Shown: piece by piece, positions 19,861 to 29,657 of the stretch
How positions within the stretch are numbered: position 1 is the first letter of the stretch
How the letters are laid out: each line of letters opens with the position of its first letter
NCBI RefSeq assembly: GCF_900112265.1
Contig: NZ_FOLO01000001.1
Location: 145,963-209,962, forward strand
Length of the DNA: 64,000 bases
Reading direction: 5' to 3'
Source of the DNA: Pseudoalteromonas denitrificans DSM 6059
Lineage (GTDB): Bacteria > Pseudomonadota > Gammaproteobacteria > Enterobacterales > Alteromonadaceae
The notes under the pieces: generated by a model
What the model saw: the letters and a program-made list of their open reading frames with translations, nothing else
Database searches by the model: none
Told to the model about the DNA's origin: nothing
Made by a program: the position numbers and the translations under genes

Positions 19861-20823
19861 GTGACAAAATTGACAATAAATCCAGTAGCAGAATTAAATA
19901 ATATAGAAATACTACTTAATGCAAATATTCCATCTAACAAGCTCATTCAGTGGGCTGAACAAAATAAAGATGAAATAGAGAATGCGTTACAAAAAAATGG
20001 CTTGTTACTGATCAGAGGCCTTAAAGTTGATAATAGTGAGCAGTTTGGTCAATTGTTATCGACTTTATTTGGTGAGGAGTTAGCAGAATATGGTTATCGT
20101 TCTACACCTAGAACTGCGGTTGGTTGTAATGTTTATACGGCTACAGAATACCATTCTGATGCAACCATAGCACAACATAATGAATGTGCTTACGCGAATA
20201 AATGGGCTATGAGATTAGGTTTTTGGTGTCAGCTCCCCGCTGATGAAGGCGGCGCCACGCCAATTGCCGATAGTCGAGAAATATATAACCGGCTTCCGTT
20301 ATCAATTCGAGACAAATTTGAGCAAAAGAAAGTAATGTATGTGCGTAACTACGGTCTGATTGATTTACCTTGGCAGGAGGTTTTTCAAACTGAAGATAAA
20401 GTAAAAGTTGAACAATATTGTGAACAAAATCAAATTCAGTTTGAGTGGAAGGATGATGGTGGTTTGAGAACGCGACAAGTAAACCCTGCAGTTGCATTGC
20501 ATCCAATAAGTGGTGAAAAAGTATGGTTTAATCAGGCTCACTTATTTCATGTTTCTAATTTAGAAGAAAATTTAAGGGAAAGCATGTTGAGCCTATTTGA
20601 TCAGCACTCTTTGCCTCGTAATGCTTTTTACGGAGACGGTTCGCCATTAGAGGAAGAGGTATTAGATATTATTCGCCAAGTATATAAACAACAGACTTAT
20701 CATTTTACGTGGCAGAAAAATGATATTTTGCTAGTGGATAATATGCTGTTTACACATGGTCGCCAGCCATTTAAAGGAGAGCGTAAAGTTTTGGTTGGAA
20801 TGGCTCAGGGCCATGGGCATTAA
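19861..20823 (+). CDS. SyrP/TauD-family Fe(II)/2-oxoglutarate oxygenase
   Basis: A 320-residue TauD/CAS-like dioxygenase starting at GTG, with GGAG eight bases upstream, 31 bases after the NRPS stop. The iron ligands are visible as HNE (His106, Glu108) and a distal His299 in FTHGRQPF; Arg301 or Arg308 would hold 2-oxoglutarate. Use of Glu in the HxE motif is typical of the SyrP-like branch that hydroxylates amino acids while they are tethered to an NRPS carrier domain (SyrP itself makes 3-hydroxy-Asp). Position at the end of the NRPS run supports a tailoring role, probably beta-hydroxylation of one residue. Which residue, and whether it acts before or after release, cannot be read from the sequence. 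Confidence 0.85.
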   Translation: MTKLTINPVAELNNIEILLNANIPSNKLIQWAEQNKDEIENALQKNGLLLIRGLKVDNSEQFGQLLSTLFGEELAEYGYRSTPRTAVGCNVYTATEYHSDATIAQHNECAYANKWAMRLGFWCQLPADEGGATPIADSREIYNRLPLSIRDKFEQKKVMYVRNYGLIDLPWQEVFQTEDKVKVEQYCEQNQIQFEWKDDGGLRTRQVNPAVALHPISGEKVWFNQAHLFHVSNLEENLRESMLSLFDQHSLPRNAFYGDGSPLEEEVLDIIRQVYKQQTYHFTWQKNDILLVDNMLFTHGRQPFKGERKVLVGMAQGHGH

Positions 20824-20890
20824 TCTATTTGATTGGTTATAAAATTGAACGAGTTTAATCATGAAATAATTATAATTGGATGGGGTGATT

Positions 20891-21976
20891 TTGATTCATT
20901 TTAAATTTATTATAATGTCAGCTGTATTCACTTTTTTATCCGTGAAAAGTTATGGTAGTAGCCTTGATTTGGATTACGTAAAAAAAGTAGATTTAAAGTT
21001 ATATCAGAGGCTTGTTGAAATTAAAAAATGCCAAGATACTCAAAAGTCAGCTTCCGAATGCGTAAAAAAAACAACGCCTGATAATATATCCAAAATATCG
21101 GATGAAGCAGAAAATCCTATTTCAAAAAATAATGAGAAACTTAAAAGTGAGCAAACTCAATGGTGGCTCACAAGTTCTTACTATAAAGCACCCGATGTTA
21201 AACAATGGCTTAACGCTGTTCAGTCGACATTTTCAATCGATAAGCTATATGGGAATATCGAAGGCTCTCAATATAGTGCAGACTTGAAATATTATTCACG
21301 TTACGGTCAATGGACACATTTATTTTCATTGGGTTATGCTAAAGATTATGTAAAACAGTCGGGACTTGTTGCTTTAGATCGAAAATATCATTTATTTAAT
21401 TATAATGCTCGATATGATCTGAACGAGTCATGGTTTGCGCAATTAGGTTATCTTGAAGAAAAGGATACAAGTTTAGCATTAGAAGATGCCGCTGTTCATT
21501 TTGCCGGAGTTGGCTCCTATATATACAATACAGATAAATTTATCTTAACAAGTTTTGCTGCTTTAGGTGATAAAACAGAGCGATTCTCTTTAGGAAATAG
21601 TGAGTTAACAGGATTAGATAAATTTAATTATAAAGTGGCATATGGATTTCAGCGCTTAAAATGGAATTTATCAAAAGAATTGGCTTTTATTCAATCATTT
21701 GAAGTTTATCATAGCTTAGATGCCTTAGCTGACTTTGAATTAGCTGAAGATGTTAATCTTGAATGTATTGAAACATTAACTTCTTCAGCAACTTATTGCA
21801 TTGTAGAATATGAAAATAGAAATAAAATTATATTGTCATTAGGGTTGGAATATAAGCTTAATCAATATCTTTCTTTGTCTTACAGTTTAGATTTTACCAA
21901 AGATTCACAACCGTTTTTAACCGATAGCTCAAATAACGCCAGCCATAGTTTAAGCATTATTGCTAACTTTCAATAA
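20891..21976 (+). CDS. DUF481-like outer-membrane beta-barrel protein
   Basis: About 361 residues. I place the start at TTG 20891, five bases after GGATGGGG, which gives a short positive end, a hydrophobic stretch (FIIMSAVFTFLSV) and a probable signal-peptide cut after SYGSS; TTG at 20876 and GTG at 20885 are alternatives. The first 90 residues are Lys-rich and low in structure; the rest alternates aromatic and polar residues as in beta strands (YSADLKYYSRYGQWTHLFSLGYA) and ends in SLSIIANFQ. This matches the general look of the DUF481/YdiY family of small outer-membrane barrels, function unknown. It follows the oxygenase gene by 67 bases on the same strand with no terminator I can see, so it may be read through from the NRPS genes. 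A role in export or envelope protection is only a possibility. Confidence 0.65.
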   Translation: MIHFKFIIMSAVFTFLSVKSYGSSLDLDYVKKVDLKLYQRLVEIKKCQDTQKSASECVKKTTPDNISKISDEAENPISKNNEKLKSEQTQWWLTSSYYKAPDVKQWLNAVQSTFSIDKLYGNIEGSQYSADLKYYSRYGQWTHLFSLGYAKDYVKQSGLVALDRKYHLFNYNARYDLNESWFAQLGYLEEKDTSLALEDAAVHFAGVGSYIYNTDKFILTSFAALGDKTERFSLGNSELTGLDKFNYKVAYGFQRLKWNLSKELAFIQSFEVYHSLDALADFELAEDVNLECIETLTSSATYCIVEYENRNKIILSLGLEYKLNQYLSLSYSLDFTKDSQPFLTDSSNNASHSLSIIANFQ

Positions 21977-22004
21977 TATAGTTACGGCTTTAGAGTTACA
22001 GATA

Positions 22005-22433
22005 TTATATAAATTTGCACATGCCTCTGCCTAGAGGTTTACCTGATCTTTCAATATAACCAAAACTTTTGTAAAAGCCTTCTTTATCTTTGGCTGCAAG
22101 TAAACCAATAGTTGCACCTTTACCAGCCTCTTTAGATAGGTAAGTTTCAATATATTGCATAATAACTTTACCTAGACCTAAACCTTGATAGTAAGGGTCG
22201 ACTATGATGTCTTGTACGTAAAAATACATATACCCATCACCAACAATACGTCCCATCGCAATTAATTCAAAATCATGACATATTTGAACATGAAATAAAG
22301 AATTTGAAAGGCTTTGTTGCGCCATTTCAAGGTTCATTTCACCCCAGCCAATTTTTTGTCTGAGGCTTAAAAATGCTCTTACATCAGGGGGGGTAAAATT
22401 AATGACATATTTTTTTGATTTAATATTTATCAC
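22005..22433 (-). CDS. GNAT-family N-acetyltransferase
   Basis: A 142-residue single-domain GNAT enzyme. The acetyl-CoA pyrophosphate loop is visible as YYQGLGLGKVIM at about 80-91, preceded by the beta-4 strand VQDIIVDP, and the C-terminal FYKSFGYIERS is the usual closing motif of the fold. No signal peptide. The substrate cannot be predicted. It is the last gene of a leftward group, seven bases after the DUF6768-like gene and behind the ECF sigma gene, so it is probably co-transcribed with them. Confidence 0.85.
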   Translation of the reverse strand: MINIKSKKYVINFTPPDVRAFLSLRQKIGWGEMNLEMAQQSLSNSLFHVQICHDFELIAMGRIVGDGYMYFYVQDIIVDPYYQGLGLGKVIMQYIETYLSKEAGKGATIGLLAAKDKEGFYKSFGYIERSGKPLGRGMCKFI

Positions 22434-22440
22434 CTTAACT

Positions 22441-22824
22441 TTAATCAGTTTTATAATTTTGCTTTTCTTCTAATTCACTCACGGCAAGTTCTACTCGTTT
22501 AATTTCTCTAATAAGGCTACTTCGACTCATTTCATTAAACAACCATTGTTTAGTGGCAACTTGAAGTTGCAAGCAAACGATAAGTAGAATACCCCAAAAA
22601 GTTTGTAACTCAGAATCAACAGTAAAAAATTGATATGCACACCAGAGTAAAGCTGCGCTGATGATGACAGTTACTATATTAATTAATACAAACCAACGTC
22701 GCATGCTACCTTTAAAACCCGATGCTAGCATTGATGTTAATCCGCCATTTTCTTGCGCTAAAATTTTATCTATTTCAGCAGCATCATTTTCTAACTCTTT
22801 TTTAATTTTTGAATCTATTGTCAT
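22441..22824 (-). CDS. Small two-helix membrane protein paired with ECF sigma (DUF6768-like)
   Basis: A 127-residue protein with a charged N-terminal part (KKELENDAAEIDKIL), two hydrophobic segments at about 44-67 (WFVLINIVTVIISAALLWCA) and about 75-90 (FWGILLIVCLQLQ), and a charged C-terminal helix with many Glu and Lys. Its ATG overlaps the stop of the sigma gene by four bases (ATGA type), so the two are translationally coupled. The position is that of an anti-sigma factor, and proteins of this shape beside ECF sigma genes in marine gammaproteobacteria are filed, as far as I recall, under DUF6768. There is no zinc-binding anti-sigma motif, so an anti-sigma role is inference from context only. 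Confidence 0.72.
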   Translation of the reverse strand: MTIDSKIKKELENDAAEIDKILAQENGGLTSMLASGFKGSMRRWFVLINIVTVIISAALLWCAYQFFTVDSELQTFWGILLIVCLQLQVATKQWLFNEMSRSSLIREIKRVELAVSELEEKQNYKTD

Positions 22825-23375
22825 GATATCTCTCCTTTATTACGATTAAATCGCTCATGTAATATTTTGCGTGCTCTATTTAGTCTAGATTTAACCGTAC
22901 CACTGGGTATTTGCAGTACTTGAGCGATTTCTGATATTTTCATCTCTTCTAAATAAAACAAATAGACAGCTTGCTTATCAATTTCGGGTAATTGCTCAAT
23001 CAAACTAAGTAAAGTAGTAAAATGTTCACTTTTTCCAATCTCGTCACCTTCAGGTGCTGTGATATTTTCTAAAGATATATCTTGTTGGCAATCAGCTTCG
23101 TTTCGTAAAGATTTTCGCATCAAATCATAAGTACACCACCTTACAGCTTTAAAAATCCAACTTTTAAAAGCCCTAGGATCATCTAAAGTTTTTAATTTTT
23201 TAGCTATTCTGATCCAAGCATCTTGCACTGCATCTTGTGCTTGATGACGATCACCACAGAGTTTAAAAGCAAATCGAGATAAAGACGTTTGATAATATTT
23301 ACAAAGAAAAGTAAATGCTTTTTCGTTACCTTGTTGAGCCGCAATAACAAGCAAGTCTTCTTCTGCTTTATGCAT
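22821..23375 (-). CDS. ECF-family RNA polymerase sigma factor
   Basis: A 184-residue sigma-70 family protein with only regions 2 and 4. Region 2 covers about 10-90, including DRHQAQDAVQDAWIRIAKK and the region 2.4-type WIFKAVRWCTYDLMRK. Region 4 covers about 125-180 with the helix-turn-helix MKISEIAQVLQIPSGTVKSRLNRARK. No extra C-terminal sensor domain. It overlaps the downstream membrane-protein gene by four bases. Such sigma factors usually direct a small regulon that includes their own promoter; the stimulus is unknown. The upstream gap (23376-23572) separates it from a divergently transcribed membrane-protein gene. Confidence 0.92.
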   Translation of the reverse strand: MHKAEEDLLVIAAQQGNEKAFTFLCKYYQTSLSRFAFKLCGDRHQAQDAVQDAWIRIAKKLKTLDDPRAFKSWIFKAVRWCTYDLMRKSLRNEADCQQDISLENITAPEGDEIGKSEHFTTLLSLIEQLPEIDKQAVYLFYLEEMKISEIAQVLQIPSGTVKSRLNRARKILHERFNRNKGEIS

Positions 23376-23572
23376 TTAAAATTTCCGTTATTTTATTATT
23401 CATATAGCAAGACGTAATAAAGATTAAAAAGGTTCACAAAAAATAAATTAACTTATATTTTTTGTCCAGAGCGTTTAATTTAAATACAATTCATAATTGA
23501 GGTAAAGTGAGGCTAGTGTTAAGATCCGACCACTTGTAAATATTAAAACAATCGAATAATAAGAAAAGGGTT

Positions 23573-24034
23573 ATGGAGTCGTATTTTTGGGTATTGCTAT
23601 TTGTTGCAATGCCAAGCTTTTATATCTTATGGCATCAAGGGCGCAGTTGGAGCCGAGAGAGTTGGTTATTGATTTTAATGGGGACTTTGTTAAGTATTTT
23701 AACTGGTGAGGTTAGTATGGGAACCCATGAGGAAATTAATGCTCAAAGAATTCATTTAACATCTTGGTTTTCAGTATCTTTATTCTTATTCTTTTATATA
23801 AGAAAAGATAAGGCATTTATTCAGCCTACATTGATGTTTACGGGGAGTTTTTTATCGCTATTCATTGCTGATATTGTAACTGCTATGATCCACATCCCTG
23901 GCTTTGAAGTACTGAGTATTGGGGGGGCTGGTTTAGTTGATGGTCTGGTAGTCGTGCCTTTTTTCACTTCTCTGATGGCTTTCTTAATTTTGACATCATT
24001 AGAGCGTCGTAATGAAACCGCTTTTAATATTTAA
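23573..24034 (+). CDS. Unrecognised multi-pass inner-membrane protein
   Basis: A 153-residue hydrophobic protein starting at ATG 23573 behind AAAAGGG. Four or five membrane segments are visible: about 3-20 (FWVLLFVAMPSFYILW), 29-46, 63-78 (TSWFSVSLFLFFYI), 86-106 (LMFTGSFLSLFIADIVTAM) and 117-143 (GAGLVDGLVVVPFFTSLMAFLIL). The loops are short; HEEINAQRIH lies in one of them. I do not recognise the family. It is divergent from the ECF sigma gene and convergent with argR, with an inverted repeat between it and argR. Confidence 0.75.
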   Translation: MESYFWVLLFVAMPSFYILWHQGRSWSRESWLLILMGTLLSILTGEVSMGTHEEINAQRIHLTSWFSVSLFLFFYIRKDKAFIQPTLMFTGSFLSLFIADIVTAMIHIPGFEVLSIGGAGLVDGLVVVPFFTSLMAFLILTSLERRNETAFNI

Positions 24035-24061
24035 GCTTCTTAAATATTTAGTAAAATAAGA

Positions 24062-24094
24062 GGTATAAACTCTACATTAATGGGAGTTTATACC
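24062..24094. terminator. Inverted repeat between convergent genes
   Basis: Eleven-base perfect arms, GGTATAAACTC at 24062 and GAGTTTATACC at 24084, around an 11-base loop. It sits between the ends of the membrane-protein gene and argR and overlaps the last argR codons. Only weak T-runs follow on either strand, so termination is likely but not certain. Confidence 0.5.
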
Positions 24095-24555
24095 GTTTCA
24101 AATAAATTCTTAACTTTTTCTAATGTAATGTCTATTTCTGAAATTTTAGCGGGTGCAATAAAAATGGTATCGTCGCCTGCTATCGTACCTAAAACACCAT
24201 CCGCTTTGCCTAGTGAATCGAGTAAACGTGCAATTAATTGAGCAGCACCAGGACTTGTACGTATGATGATCATCATTTCATTGTGCATGATGTCTATTAC
24301 TAGCTGTCGCAACGGGCTTTTTGCTGTTGGAACACCCATTTCAGCAGGTAAACAATAAACCATTTCTTGTTTGGCATTACGTGTTCTGACCGCACCAAAC
24401 TTGCTTAACATACGCGATACTTTACTTTGACTTATATTCGTAAAACCTTGATCTTTTAAAGCATCAACAATTTCACCCTGAGAGCCGAAGTTTTCTTCTT
24501 TCAATAAGGCTTTAAAGGCTTTAACTAAAGCTTCTTGTTTATCTTGAATTTGCAT
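24088..24555 (-). CDS. argR: Arginine repressor ArgR
   Basis: A 155-residue arginine-dependent transcription regulator. The N-terminal winged helix (about 1-70) contains [20 protein letters not shown], the DNA-recognition part of the family; the C-terminal domain (about 80-152) has [16 protein letters not shown] and [13 protein letters not shown], the trimerisation and arginine-binding region. Length matches E. coli ArgR (156). In the family, arginine-bound hexamers repress arginine biosynthesis genes. It is divergent from mdh, the arrangement also seen in E. coli. I found no convincing pair of ARG boxes in the 232 bases between them. Confidence 0.97.
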   Translation of the reverse strand: MQIQDKQEALVKAFKALLKEENFGSQGEIVDALKDQGFTNISQSKVSRMLSKFGAVRTRNAKQEMVYCLPAEMGVPTAKSPLRQLVIDIMHNEMMIIIRTSPGAAQLIARLLDSLGKADGVLGTIAGDDTIFIAPAKISEIDITLEKVKNLFETV

Positions 24556-24787
24556 CTGGTAACTTTTTTGAACGAGTTTCGTAAAGTTTACACAAGTTTT
24601 ATCTTCAAGCCTATATTTGAGGCGATATTTTCATCTGTATTGAGTGTAAATGCTTAAAATTGAAATTATTTACAACTATAGTCGAAACTTTGCTTATTAT
24701 TTACTGGATTTAATTGTCTTTGTGCGAGATTTTCTTTATCTTTATGGGCAAAATTTATTACCTATTTTTTATTATTGGAGAATACAA

Positions 24788-25720
24788 ATGAAAGTTGCTG
24801 TTTTAGGTGCCGCTGGTGGTATCGGTCAAGCTTTATCTTTATTGTTAAAAACTCAATTACCTGCAGGTTCTGAGCTATCTTTATATGATGTTGCTCCAGT
24901 AGTTCCTGGCGTTGCTGTTGATTTATCACACATACCTACTGATGTTAAAGTTGCAGGTTTTGGTGCTGATAGCTTAGGTGATGCATTAACTGGTGCTGAT
25001 ATTGTATTAATTCCAGCTGGTATGCCACGTAAGCCAGGAATGGATCGTGCGGATCTTTTTGCTGTAAATGCGGGTATTATCAAAACATTAGCTGAAGGTA
25101 TTGTTGCCAATTGCCCTAAAGCATTAGTAGGTATTATTACTAACCCTGTTAACGGCACTGTACCAATTGTTGCTGAAGTATTTAAAAAAGCAGGTACTTA
25201 TGATGCAAGTCGTGTATTCGGTATTACTACGCTAGACGTCATCCGTTCAGAAGCATTCATTGCTGAACTTAAAGGCTTAAATGTAGCTGATGTAAAAATC
25301 CCTGTCATTGGTGGTCATTCTGGTACTACAATTTTACCTCTGCTTTCACAAGTTGAAGGTGCAACTTTCACTGATGAAGAAGTTGCCACACTTACTCCTC
25401 GTATTCAAAATGCGGGTACTGAAGTTGTTAATGCTAAAGCGGGTGGCGGTTCAGCGACTCTTTCTATGGGCGCAGCAGCAGCACGTTTCTGTATGTCTTT
25501 AGTTAAAGGTCTACAAGGTGAAGACGTTGTAGATTACGCATATGTTGCTGTTGAGAATGGTGATGCACCATATTTCGCTCACCCAGTACGCTTAGGTAAA
25601 AATGGTGTCGAAGAAATCCTTTCTTACGGTGAGTTAAGCGCATTTGAAGAAAAAGCTAAAAACGATATGTTAGCGACATTAAAATCAGACATCCAAGAAG
25701 GTGTTGATTTTATGGCTTAA
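24788..25720 (+). CDS. mdh: Malate dehydrogenase
   Basis: A 310-residue NAD-dependent malate dehydrogenase of the citric acid cycle. The start is ATG 24788 behind GGAG, giving [14 protein letters not shown] with the Rossmann GxxGxxG at the N-terminus as in E. coli Mdh (312 residues). Visible motifs are the substrate-binding arginines ([10 protein letters not shown]), ITNPVN, and the catalytic HSG in [11 protein letters not shown]. The gene is followed by a strong terminator, so it is probably monocistronic. In-frame codons upstream to 24650 are read as leader, since they would add an unusual hydrophobic extension. Confidence 0.98.
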   Translation: MKVAVLGAAGGIGQALSLLLKTQLPAGSELSLYDVAPVVPGVAVDLSHIPTDVKVAGFGADSLGDALTGADIVLIPAGMPRKPGMDRADLFAVNAGIIKTLAEGIVANCPKALVGIITNPVNGTVPIVAEVFKKAGTYDASRVFGITTLDVIRSEAFIAELKGLNVADVKIPVIGGHSGTTILPLLSQVEGATFTDEEVATLTPRIQNAGTEVVNAKAGGGSATLSMGAAAARFCMSLVKGLQGEDVVDYAYVAVENGDAPYFAHPVRLGKNGVEEILSYGELSAFEEKAKNDMLATLKSDIQEGVDFMA

Positions 25721-25760
25721 TAAGCTATAAATTGTGCTAACAATATCGCTAGCTCAAAAT

Positions 25761-25794
25761 AAAAAAGGTTTGCTAAAGTAGCAAACCTTTTTTA
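25761..25794. terminator. Bidirectional terminator, mdh / ispB
   Basis: The stem AAAGGTTTGCT / AGCAAACCTTT has an A-run before it and a T-run after it. It lies between the convergent ends of mdh and ispB and can serve both. Confidence 0.9.
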
Positions 25795-25815
25795 TTGATA
25801 CATTAGAATTTTGAT

Positions 25816-26787
25816 TTATGAATCACGTGCTACGGCTAATCTAGCTAAACTTTCTAAAGCAATTTTATAATCACTGTCAGGAAGAATAGATAAACACTTG
25901 ATTGCTTTTTCTACTTCTAGTTCTGCTTTTTGTGTAGTGAACTCTAACGCTTTAGTTTGTGCTAAAGTAATTAAAATATCATCTAAATAATCTAAGCCAT
26001 CACATTTCTCAATCGCTTGTCTGATTTGTTGTACTTGTTCAGGTGTACCATGGCGCATTGCGTAAATAAGAGGAAGAGTTGGTTTTCCTTCAGCGAGATC
26101 ATCTCCAATGCTCTTACCGAGAATGGCTTGATCTGCATTGTAGTCAAGCACATCATCTACAAGTTGAAATGCTGTTCCTAAGTGCATACCGTAAAGTCGC
26201 ATTGCTTCGACAATGTTATCATCTTGTTCTGTGATGATGGCTGATAATTGAGTCGCAGCTTCAAATAGTTTTGCTGTTTTACTGTAAATAACTTGCATAT
26301 AACTTTCTTCAGTCGTATCAGGGTCATTGCAATTAATTAATTGAAGTACTTCACCTTCTGCAATAACGTTTGTTGCATCAGATAAAATTTTCATGACTGA
26401 CATTTTTTCTAAGTTGATCATTAACTGAAATGAACGGGTGTAGATGAAGTCACCAACTAATACACTTGCCGCGTTGCCAAACTCAGCATTCGCAGTTGGA
26501 TTTCCCCGTCTTAAATCTGATTCATCAACCACATCATCGTGCAATAATGTTGCCGTGTGAATAAATTCAATTATGGTTGCTAAGGTAATATGTTTATCAC
26601 CCTCATAGCCTAATGCTTTTGCTGCGATTAGACTCAGCATAGGGCGAATTCGTTTACCACCACTATTAACTATATATAGACCTAATTGGTTAACTAAGGC
26701 GATATCAGATTGCATTTGTGCGTAAATTAGTTGATTAACGCTATGCATGTCTTTTTCAGTTAACGCCTGGATAGTTTTTATATCCAT
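25816..26787 (-). CDS. ispB: Octaprenyl diphosphate synthase
   Basis: A 323-residue trans-polyprenyl diphosphate synthase, same length as E. coli IspB, which makes the octaprenyl side chain of ubiquinone and menaquinone from IPP and farnesyl diphosphate. Both aspartate-rich motifs are intact: LLHDDVVDESDLRRGNP at about 80-96 and LVDDVLDYNAD at about 208-218; GGKRIRP near residue 44 binds diphosphate. The residues just before the first motif are small or aliphatic (TATL), consistent with a long-chain product. It is divergent from rplU, as in many gammaproteobacteria. The exact chain length cannot be read from sequence. Confidence 0.96.
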   Translation of the reverse strand: MDIKTIQALTEKDMHSVNQLIYAQMQSDIALVNQLGLYIVNSGGKRIRPMLSLIAAKALGYEGDKHITLATIIEFIHTATLLHDDVVDESDLRRGNPTANAEFGNAASVLVGDFIYTRSFQLMINLEKMSVMKILSDATNVIAEGEVLQLINCNDPDTTEESYMQVIYSKTAKLFEAATQLSAIITEQDDNIVEAMRLYGMHLGTAFQLVDDVLDYNADQAILGKSIGDDLAEGKPTLPLIYAMRHGTPEQVQQIRQAIEKCDGLDYLDDILITLAQTKALEFTTQKAELEVEKAIKCLSILPDSDYKIALESLARLAVARDS

Positions 26788-26920
26788 TGAGCTTGGAACC
26801 TACTTTCTAATGTGATGGTTATTTTGGCTGCAATTATACATAATAAATGGCCTCGCTTAATAGTTTAATTTTTCTAAAAATATGAGTTTATTTAAATTTG
26901 TGTTTTTATTGAACTTTGGC

Positions 26921-26949
26921 TTGCTTGTTATTTCGATTTACCGTAGAAT
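26921..26949 (+). promoter_or_regulatory. Probable sigma-70 promoter of rplU-rpmA
   Basis: TTGCTT at 26921-26926 and TAGAAT at 26944-26949 are separated by 17 bases, giving a start around 26956 and a leader of about 55 bases before rplU. Confidence 0.6.
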
Positions 26950-27009
26950 TCGCGACCATTGAAAAATATATTAGTTGCGCCGATTTGAGGGCGCACAACG
27001 GAGTTAATT

Positions 27010-27321
27010 ATGTACGCGGTTTTCCAAAGTGGTGGTAAACAGCATCGTGTGACTGAAGGTCAAACGATCCGTCTTGAGAAGTTAGACGTAGAAACAGGTG
27101 CATCTGTTGAATTTGATAAAGTTCTTTTAGTTGCAAACGGCGAAAAAATTGAAATCGGCGCACCATTTGTTGCCGGTGGAAAAGTTTCTGCTGAGATCGT
27201 ATCTCACGGTCGTGGCGAGAAAGTTAAGATAGTTAAATTTAACCGTCGTAAGCATTCTCGTAAGCAAATGGGCCATCGTCAATGGTTCACTGAAGTTAAA
27301 ATTACAAGCATCAACGCTTAA
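27010..27321 (+). CDS. rplU: 50S ribosomal protein L21
   Basis: A 103-residue ribosomal protein, the same length as E. coli L21. It starts [14 protein letters not shown] and carries the conserved C-terminal basic segment [16 protein letters not shown] that contacts 23S rRNA. First gene of the rplU-rpmA pair, behind a good promoter and divergent from ispB. Confidence 0.99.
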   Translation: MYAVFQSGGKQHRVTEGQTIRLEKLDVETGASVEFDKVLLVANGEKIEIGAPFVAGGKVSAEIVSHGRGEKVKIVKFNRRKHSRKQMGHRQWFTEVKITSINA

Positions 27322-27337
27322 TTAGGAGTACGGAAAA

Positions 27338-27595
27338 ATGGCACATAAGAAAGCAGCTGGTAGTACTCGTAACGGTCGTGATTCAGAAAGTAAACGCCTA
27401 GGTGTTAAGCGTTACGGTGGTGAGTCAGTTCTTGCTGGTAGCATCATTGTTCGTCAACGTGGTACTAAATTCCACGCTGGTACAAATGTAGGTATGGGTA
27501 GAGACCATACAATTTTTGCAAAAGCTGATGGTAAAATCAAGTTTGAGCAAAAAGGTTCTCTTAACCGCAAATACGTAAGCATCATTACTGAGTAA
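27338..27595 (+). CDS. rpmA: 50S ribosomal protein L27
   Basis: An 85-residue ribosomal protein. The N-terminus [16 protein letters not shown] is the flexible tail that reaches the peptidyl transferase centre; [18 protein letters not shown] follows. It lies 16 bases after rplU with AGGAG upstream, in one operon, and is followed by a terminator. Confidence 0.99.
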   Translation: MAHKKAAGSTRNGRDSESKRLGVKRYGGESVLAGSIIVRQRGTKFHAGTNVGMGRDHTIFAKADGKIKFEQKGSLNRKYVSIITE

Positions 27596-27616
27596 TATCT
27601 ACTTTAATGTATGCTG

Positions 27617-27645
27617 AAAAACCTCGCTCAGGCGGGGTTTTTTGT
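27617..27645 (+). terminator. Terminator of rplU-rpmA
   Basis: A GC-rich hairpin, AACCTCGC / GGCGGGGTT, is followed by a run of six T and lies about 20 bases after the rpmA stop. Confidence 0.85.
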
Positions 27646-27768
27646 TTTTAATGAGTATATACCTCAATAATTTAAAACTTATCTAGAATATTTAGCTATA
27701 TATTCAAGAATTTATCGTTTTGCACCTAATTCACTTTGCTATTGTAAACTTAAGCTATAATTCAGTGA

Positions 27769-28974
<1,206 letters not shown>

Positions 28975-28993
28975 AGTCTATATGTCACTTTAT

Positions 28994-29019
28994 TAAAAGG
29001 CGCATTAGCGCCTTTTTTG
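28994..29019 (+). terminator. Terminator of obgE
   Basis: AAAAGGCGC / GCGCCTTTTTT with a four-base loop, about 20 bases after the obgE stop. Confidence 0.9.
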
Positions 29020-29086
29020 TAACTTTTTTAGTGCATAATAAAAATTCGAATTAATTTAAACTAATGATAAAGTATTGGATTTTAAT

Positions 29087-29572
29087 ATGATGATTTCTAT
29101 GATCGCTGCGATGGCAAAAAATCGAGTTATAGGTAAGAATAACAAGATGCCATGGCATTTACCCGCTGACTTAAAACATTTTAAGGCTGTCACTTTAGGT
29201 AAACCTATCATTATGGGCCGTAAAACATTTGAATCAATTGGTCGCCCTTTGCCTGGTAGAAAAAACATTGTTATTAGCAGAGATTTAACCTACAAAGCTG
29301 AAGGTATTGAAGTGGCTGCAACCCCTGCTGAAGCCCTTGATATAGCTGGAGAGGTGCCTGAGGTAATGATTATAGGAGGGGGGCATGTCTATGATGTTTT
29401 TTTGCCTCTATGTAATTGTCTCTATTTAACACATATAGATTTAGATGTTGAGGGGGACACGCAATTCCCAGATTATGAAGCACATAATCAATGGAATAAA
29501 TTAGAAGTTAAAGAACATAAAAGTGACAGTTCTAATCCTTATAACTATACTTTTATAACGTACAGTAATTAA
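29087..29572 (+). CDS. folA: Dihydrofolate reductase
   Basis: A 161-residue (160 if the second ATG is used) NADPH-dependent dihydrofolate reductase making tetrahydrofolate. It aligns from the start with E. coli FolA: MISMIAAMAKNRVIGKNN, MPWHLPADLKHF with the catalytic acid (Asp near 28), GRKTFESIGRPLPGRKNIV and IIGGGHVYD. The ATGs at 29087 and 29090 are both possible; a TTG at 29075 is in frame but would add residues the family lacks. Nothing suggests an altered trimethoprim site. Monocistronic by context, between the obgE terminator and the DUF3718-type pair. Confidence 0.97.
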   Translation: MMISMIAAMAKNRVIGKNNKMPWHLPADLKHFKAVTLGKPIIMGRKTFESIGRPLPGRKNIVISRDLTYKAEGIEVAATPAEALDIAGEVPEVMIIGGGHVYDVFLPLCNCLYLTHIDLDVEGDTQFPDYEAHNQWNKLEVKEHKSDSSNPYNYTFITYSN

Positions 29573-29657
29573 GGCTTGCTTCATTGCACATTTTTTAACT
29601 TACTGATAGAATTTGATTTAACTTAGTAGTTATAAAGTATTGAACAGGGTACGGTTA

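Noticed and set aside
19700..20890. Thioesterase, reductase or MbtH-like gene at the end of the NRPS run
   Set aside because: No GxSxG hydrolase, NAD-binding reductase or MbtH-type short frame is present before the barrel protein gene.
24556..24787. ARG boxes for autoregulation between argR and mdh
   Set aside because: AT-rich stretches resemble half boxes, but no pair close to the 18-base palindrome could be made out.
24650..24787. N-terminal extension of malate dehydrogenase
   Set aside because: In frame but hydrophobic and unlike the family; ATG 24788 with GGAG matches the known N-terminus.
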